DNA of 14,790 nt from HyVt-337 sp964428895 (GTDB lineage Bacteria > Planctomycetota > Phycisphaerae > SM23-33): NCBI GenBank assembly GCA_964428895.1, contig CAYRZU010000078.1, positions 1-14,790 of the forward strand, given 5' to 3'. Position numbers and translations under genes: made by a program. Of the stretch, positions 14,176 through 14,790 are shown one piece after another (the first letter of the stretch is position 1; each line of letters opens with the position of its first letter). A model generated the notes under the pieces. It had not been told where the DNA came from, searched no databases, and was given only the letters and a program-made list of their open reading frames with translations.

Positions 14176-14790
14176 TTAGAGCGGTCGGAGGTCGATATCG
14201 GCCAGGCGCTGTCGGACCTGGTGCTTCTTGATTTTGAGGGTGGCGGTTTGGGGGAATTGCTCGTCCGGCCAGATGCCGACCAGCTTGGGCCTCTTGTAAC
14301 GGGCCAAGGCGTGGCAGGCGTGGCGGATCTCTCGGTGCAGCAGGGCCTCCGGGTTGGCTTGGGAAAGTCCGGCCAGGGCCTCGGGGTCCGGCACGATCAG
14401 CGCGACGATGGTTTCGTTGGTGCTTTGGGCGTCCTGGCAGATTCCCAGCACGCAGGCGTTGCGAATGTGAGGCGATCCGACCAGAACGGCCTCGATTTCG
14501 CCGGGGTAGATGTTCTTGCCGGCCTCGTTGACGATGACGTCTTTGGCGCGTCCGGCGATGTAGATGTAGCCGTCCGAGTCGATTCGGGCTAGGTCGCCGG
14601 TCTTGAACCAGCCGTCGTCGTCGAAGGCGTCGGCGGTAGCGGCGGGGTCTTCGTAGTAGCCGGCCATCACGTTGGGGCCGCGGACCCGAAGCTCGCCGAT
14701 GTCGTCGCCAATGGCGCCGTCGACCGGGGCCGTGCGTTTTTTTTTGTTATGTAGAGGGAGTCCAACGTTTTCTACACGAGGGCGGCCAAC
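14176..14790 (-). CDS. AMP-forming acyl-CoA synthetase, C-terminal part (N-terminus beyond window)
   Basis: The minus strand is open from the right edge to a TAA at 14176-14178: 204 codons of a long-chain acyl-CoA ligase/AMP-binding enzyme. IGELRVRGPNVMAGYY, GWFKTGDLARIDSDGYIYIAGRAKDVI and the hinge-side KNIYPGEIEAVL are core motifs A7-A8. ARYKRPK and FPQTATLKIKKHQVRQRL lead to the C-terminal catalytic lysine region (TLK). The enzyme adenylates a fatty acid and transfers it to CoA. VNEAGKNIYPGEIE fits the fatty-acid ligase branch, but substrate choice lies in the missing N-terminus. GTG 14670 and ATG 14667 are internal codons, since homology continues upstream (VENVGLPL near 14750-14770). A run of nine A's lies in the coding strand at 14737-14745 and replaces the usual V-E/K-V strand after VGLPLxN. 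Confidence 0.9.
   Translation of the reverse strand, partial: VGRPRVENVGLPLHNKKKRTAPVDGAIGDDIGELRVRGPNVMAGYYEDPAATADAFDDDGWFKTGDLARIDSDGYIYIAGRAKDVIVNEAGKNIYPGEIEAVLVGSPHIRNACVLGICQDAQSTNETIVALIVPDPEALAGLSQANPEALLHREIRHACHALARYKRPKLVGIWPDEQFPQTATLKIKKHQVRQRLADIDLRPL
14737..14745 (-). repeat. Nine-A homopolymer inside the acyl-CoA synthetase gene
   Basis: The coding strand has AAAAAAAAA, read in frame as KKK. It is the longest homopolymer I noticed in the window and sits within about 50 bases of unusually AT-rich coding sequence. It could be a slippage site, a phase-variation-like tract, or a sequencing/assembly artefact near a contig edge. Confidence 0.8.

Overview
This is a GC-rich bacterial window of 14.8 kb with eight complete genes and two genes cut by the window edges. 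A planctomycete-like (Planctomycetota) source is my best guess. It rests on gene content (two sugar phosphate isomerase/epimerase TIM barrels, a glycoside-hydrolase-like pair, an exported coiled-coil protein with a TTQP-type linker), not on a marker gene. No rRNA, tRNA, CRISPR array, insertion sequence or phage gene was recognised.

Layout. (1) 1-742, minus: most of a sugar phosphate isomerase/epimerase running off the left edge. (2) 743-1278: a gene-poor divergent spacer with short inverted repeats. (3) 1279-5131, plus: a two-gene unit of a 142-aa single-pass membrane protein overlapping a 1147-aa protein with an XRE-type helix-turn-helix, an unassigned alpha/beta segment, a STAND/NB-ARC-like NTPase module and a long helical C-terminus. 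This unit looks less GC-rich than its surroundings and uses AGA/AGG and CTA codons, so it may be acquired. (4) 5132-5524: non-coding. (5) 5525-8115, plus: two overlapping genes, a GH42-like multidomain glycoside hydrolase candidate and a GH43/GH117-like beta-propeller protein. (6) 8131-13008, minus: rlmKL, a second sugar phosphate isomerase/epimerase and an MsbA-like ABC exporter. (7) 13162-13992, minus: an exported coiled-coil protein of unknown function, followed by a strong hairpin terminator. (8) 14176-14790, minus: the C-terminal part of an AMP-forming acyl-CoA synthetase, running off the right edge.

How the genes may work together. The two hydrolase-like proteins and two isomerase-fold proteins suggest carbohydrate use, although no substrate can be read from the sequence. 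The ABC exporter and second isomerase form one transcription unit behind a recognisable promoter. rlmKL may also have its own promoter with a very short leader.

The best candidate for an undescribed system is the membrane-protein/XRE-STAND pair. Its architecture (DNA-binding head, NTPase switch, solenoid sensor, overlapping membrane partner) resembles STAND signalling or anti-phage conflict modules. Its P-loop lacks the invariant lysine (GKQGAGGTT), and the segment where an effector might sit matches no family I recognise.
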